Source: Acidobacteriota bacterium (GTDB lineage: Bacteria > Acidobacteriota > Terriglobia > Terriglobales > Acidobacteriaceae). Taken from it: DNA of 8,350 nucleotides. The notes beneath the pieces are model-generated. The model saw only the letters and a list, made by a program, of their open reading frames with translations. It searched no databases and was not told where the DNA came from. This document shows, piece by piece, positions 7,257-8,350 of the stretch (the stretch's first letter is position 1; each line of letters opens with the position of its first letter). The position numbers and the translations under genes are program-made. The stretch lies in assembly GCA_021805955.1 (NCBI GenBank), contig JAJZDO010000486.1, positions 1 through 8,350 on the forward strand, read 5' to 3'.

Positions 7257-7493
7257 CTAGGGAACTGGCTCGTGAACAGATTTCGCTTCTGTATTCAGTT
7301 TTGCCTCTGCATCTTTGAGATGCCCGCGGTGCGTAGATTTCCGCGCTCGCATAGCATTGGGCAAAGAGACATGGCTCCGTTCCCTGCATAGTCGGCAGCG
7401 AACAGGATAGCGCAGTATGAACAGGTGAAATAAATCAGAGAAACGAAGTCGAGACAGCCGAAAGTGGCTGGATCCACAAGAGGGGCATCGCAT
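7257..7493 (-). CDS. Small zinc-ribbon-like protein, function unknown
   Basis: A 78-residue protein with two CxxC knuckles, MRCPSCG (Cys3, Cys6) and VRCRLCRER (Cys33, Cys36), 26 residues apart. They are linked by a basic and aromatic segment (FRLSRLRFSDLFHLFILRYP) that could be an amphipathic or membrane-touching helix. This resembles small CxxC proteins I associate with Acidobacteriota genomes (pattern MRCPxCGSxxFRxSR...RYPVRCRxCxxR), but I know no function. The ATG at 7493 has AGGAG with 8-nt spacing, an extended -10 lies ~100 nt upstream, and a shared terminator follows, so this is a self-contained transcription unit and more credible than the overlapping frame at 7295-7537. The C-terminal 35 residues are hydrophilic and probably disordered. 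Confidence 0.78.
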   Translation of the reverse strand: MRCPSCGSSHFRLSRLRFSDLFHLFILRYPVRCRLCRERSHVSLPNAMRARKSTHRGHLKDAEAKLNTEAKSVHEPVP

Positions 7494-7589
7494 AGAGAAC
7501 GCTCCTGAGAATTTGCAGTTGGATAGAAACGAGACAAATATTAGGAATAACGGCTACTGGCGGAAAAATACGGCTTTTGAGCTACCGCG

Positions 7590-7598
7590 ACTATAGCA
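7590..7598 (-). promoter_or_regulatory. Candidate extended -10 promoter of the zinc-ribbon gene
   Basis: The minus strand reads TGCTATAGTCGCG, fitting the extended -10 form TGnTATAAT with one mismatch, which can work with a poor -35. The transcript would start near 7583, giving a leader of about 90 nt. The leader has no obvious stem-loop switch. Confidence 0.5.
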
Positions 7599-7687
7599 CG
7601 AAGTCAAACTCTAACCGATGAATTCTTCGTAGAAAGCCTGGAATCGCGATCCGGCCCAGCTCTTGCGTCGAATCTCGTCGTGCAGAG

Positions 7688-8218
7688 CTACTCGCCTGGA
7701 TCGACCTTGAAATCCGGGAAAAGCAGTGCTGGCTCGGTAGGCGCGGGTTGTGTTGTCGTTCGAGGCTTGCGACGCAGAGTGGGTGCTGGATCGTGGATGA
7801 GCATCTCCCGCAAATCTCGCAGCTCTGCCTCGATCTGCTTCAGCGGATTGTCAGCGAGCGGCGCAGGGGCCTTTGGCGATGCAACGGGCGGTCCAGCAGA
7901 AGCAGCCAAAGCGAGCGAAGCCTCCGCAACAGGCAAGGCCAGCGCCTGCCGCGCGCCTGCAAGGGTAAAACCCTGCACGTGAACAAGCTGATGAATGCGC
8001 AGCGCCATCTCCAGCTCGCGACGACGATAGAGCCTTTGCCCTGTGCCGCCTTTCGCAGGCCGAAGCTGCGGAAACTGTGTCTCCCAGAAGCGCAATACCG
8101 AGGCTGCTACGCCACAAATCCGCGCGACTTCACCGATCCGGTAGTACAAGCGATCCGGAATTGCAACCGATGCTTGCGACTCCTGTTTCTGGTCGACTTT
8201 GCGACCAATTCGGGCCAT
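7688..8218 (-). CDS. MerR-family transcriptional regulator
   Basis: A 176-residue DNA-binding regulator. The winged-helix MerR domain spans about 25-95: LYYRIGEVARICGVAASVLRFWE (helix-turn-helix), then FPQLRPAKGGTGQRLYRRRE (wing) and IHQLVHVQGFTLAGARQAL. This matches the MerR subgroup with FPQLRP and GQRLYRR signatures, often annotated only as MerR-like and in some phyla found near pheT-ihfA. Residues ~100-125 are an Ala/Pro-rich linker, ~125-142 a short helix (LKQIEAELRDLREML), and the tail is Pro/Thr-rich. No metal-binding cysteine pair or cobalamin/drug-binding domain is present, so the signal is unknown. ATG 8218 is chosen because GGAGG lies 8 nt upstream; the frame extends to TTG 8248 without a comparable site. 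The C-terminal end may be frameshifted (see findings). Confidence 0.88.
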   Translation of the reverse strand: MARIGRKVDQKQESQASVAIPDRLYYRIGEVARICGVAASVLRFWETQFPQLRPAKGGTGQRLYRRRELEMALRIHQLVHVQGFTLAGARQALALPVAEASLALAASAGPPVASPKAPAPLADNPLKQIEAELRDLREMLIHDPAPTLRRKPRTTTQPAPTEPALLFPDFKVDPGE

Positions 8219-8226
8219 TTTCTCCG

Positions 8227-8231
8227 CCTCC
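8227..8231 (-). promoter_or_regulatory. Ribosome-binding site supporting the MerR gene start at 8218
   Basis: The minus strand reads GGAGGCGGAGAAAATGGCC: GGAGG with 8-nt spacing to the ATG, with a second GGAG only 3 nt from it. The upstream in-frame TTG (8248) and ATG (8233) have nothing comparable. Confidence 0.65.
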
Positions 8232-8277
8232 ATGACGACGACAGACAATACAAGGCTGTGCCATTCAGTTCAGTGCG

Positions 8278-8283
8278 AGTATA
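8278..8283 (-). promoter_or_regulatory. Candidate -10 element (TATACT) for the MerR-family gene
   Basis: The minus strand reads GGCTATACTCGCA, predicting initiation near 8271 and a leader of ~50 nt. No strong -35 lies 17 nt upstream. The remaining bases to the window end (8284-8350) hold no gene that I can support. Confidence 0.5.
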
Positions 8284-8350
8284 GCCGACAGGCGCGCTCC
8301 AAAACAGATTTTTCTTGACCGGTACCTGGTATGAGATTGCTTCGCATCAC

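Noticed and set aside
7295..7537. Alternative 80-codon minus-strand frame overlapping the zinc-ribbon gene.
   Set aside because: It lacks a ribosome-binding site as good as AGGAG for 7493, shows no motif, and the overlapping frame has the paired CxxC pattern.
7611..7687. Possible tRNA or small RNA in the gap after the MerR gene.
   Set aside because: No cloverleaf arms, no T-loop sequence and no CCA end; only a short ATCGCGAT palindrome is present.
8315..8320. TTGACC on the plus strand as a -35 box for a gene beyond the right edge.
   Set aside because: No -10 box lies 16-18 bp downstream before the window ends, so the promoter cannot be supported.

Overview
This window looks like an ordinary chromosomal segment of a free-living Gram-negative-type bacterium, most likely an Acidobacteriota member of the Terriglobia (Granulicella/Terriglobus/Edaphobacter-like). 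The assignment is an inference from three things: moderately high GC, the style of the ObgE, GuaB and S21 proteins, and a secreted carboxypeptidase-regulatory-like domain at the left edge of the kind that heads the TonB-dependent-receptor-like proteins common in that phylum. No search could be run to confirm it. I see no mobile element, CRISPR array, rRNA or tRNA, and no convincing new multigene system. The content is housekeeping genes plus two membrane proteins and a small uncharacterised zinc-ribbon gene.

Left part (1-3326): a minus-strand gene for an exported protein runs off the left edge. It is divergent from obgE (ribosome-assembly GTPase) and guaB (IMP dehydrogenase), which are both on the plus strand with 86 bp between them. 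guaB has its own TACAAT -10 candidate. A large perfect-stemmed hairpin closes the pair.

Middle (3327-6360): a plus-strand 14-TM-class DHA2/EmrB-type MFS exporter is followed by a hairpin, then a membrane fatty acid desaturase with three histidine boxes. The desaturase converges on a minus-strand gamma-class carbonic anhydrase-like hexapeptide protein. Their ends are 33 bp apart and share a bidirectional intrinsic terminator. The tail of the carbonic anhydrase-like gene carries a perfect 18-bp tandem duplication.

Right part (6892-8350): a compact divergent promoter region serves the carbonic anhydrase-like gene (leftward) and rpsU (rightward). rpsU converges on a minus-strand 78-residue CxxC...CxxC protein, again over a shared bidirectional terminator. 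Upstream of that lies a minus-strand MerR-type regulator. From 8284 to the window end I see no gene.

Start-codon choices were revised by ribosome-binding-site evidence for the exporter (3459), desaturase (5290), carbonic anhydrase-like protein (GTG 6858) and MerR regulator (8218). All four minus-strand genes have a similar TATACT/TATAGT -10 element at a sensible distance, which supports their reality and starts. The genes do not form one pathway. The closest functional pairing is guanine-nucleotide synthesis (guaB) beside a GTPase of ribosome maturation (obgE).
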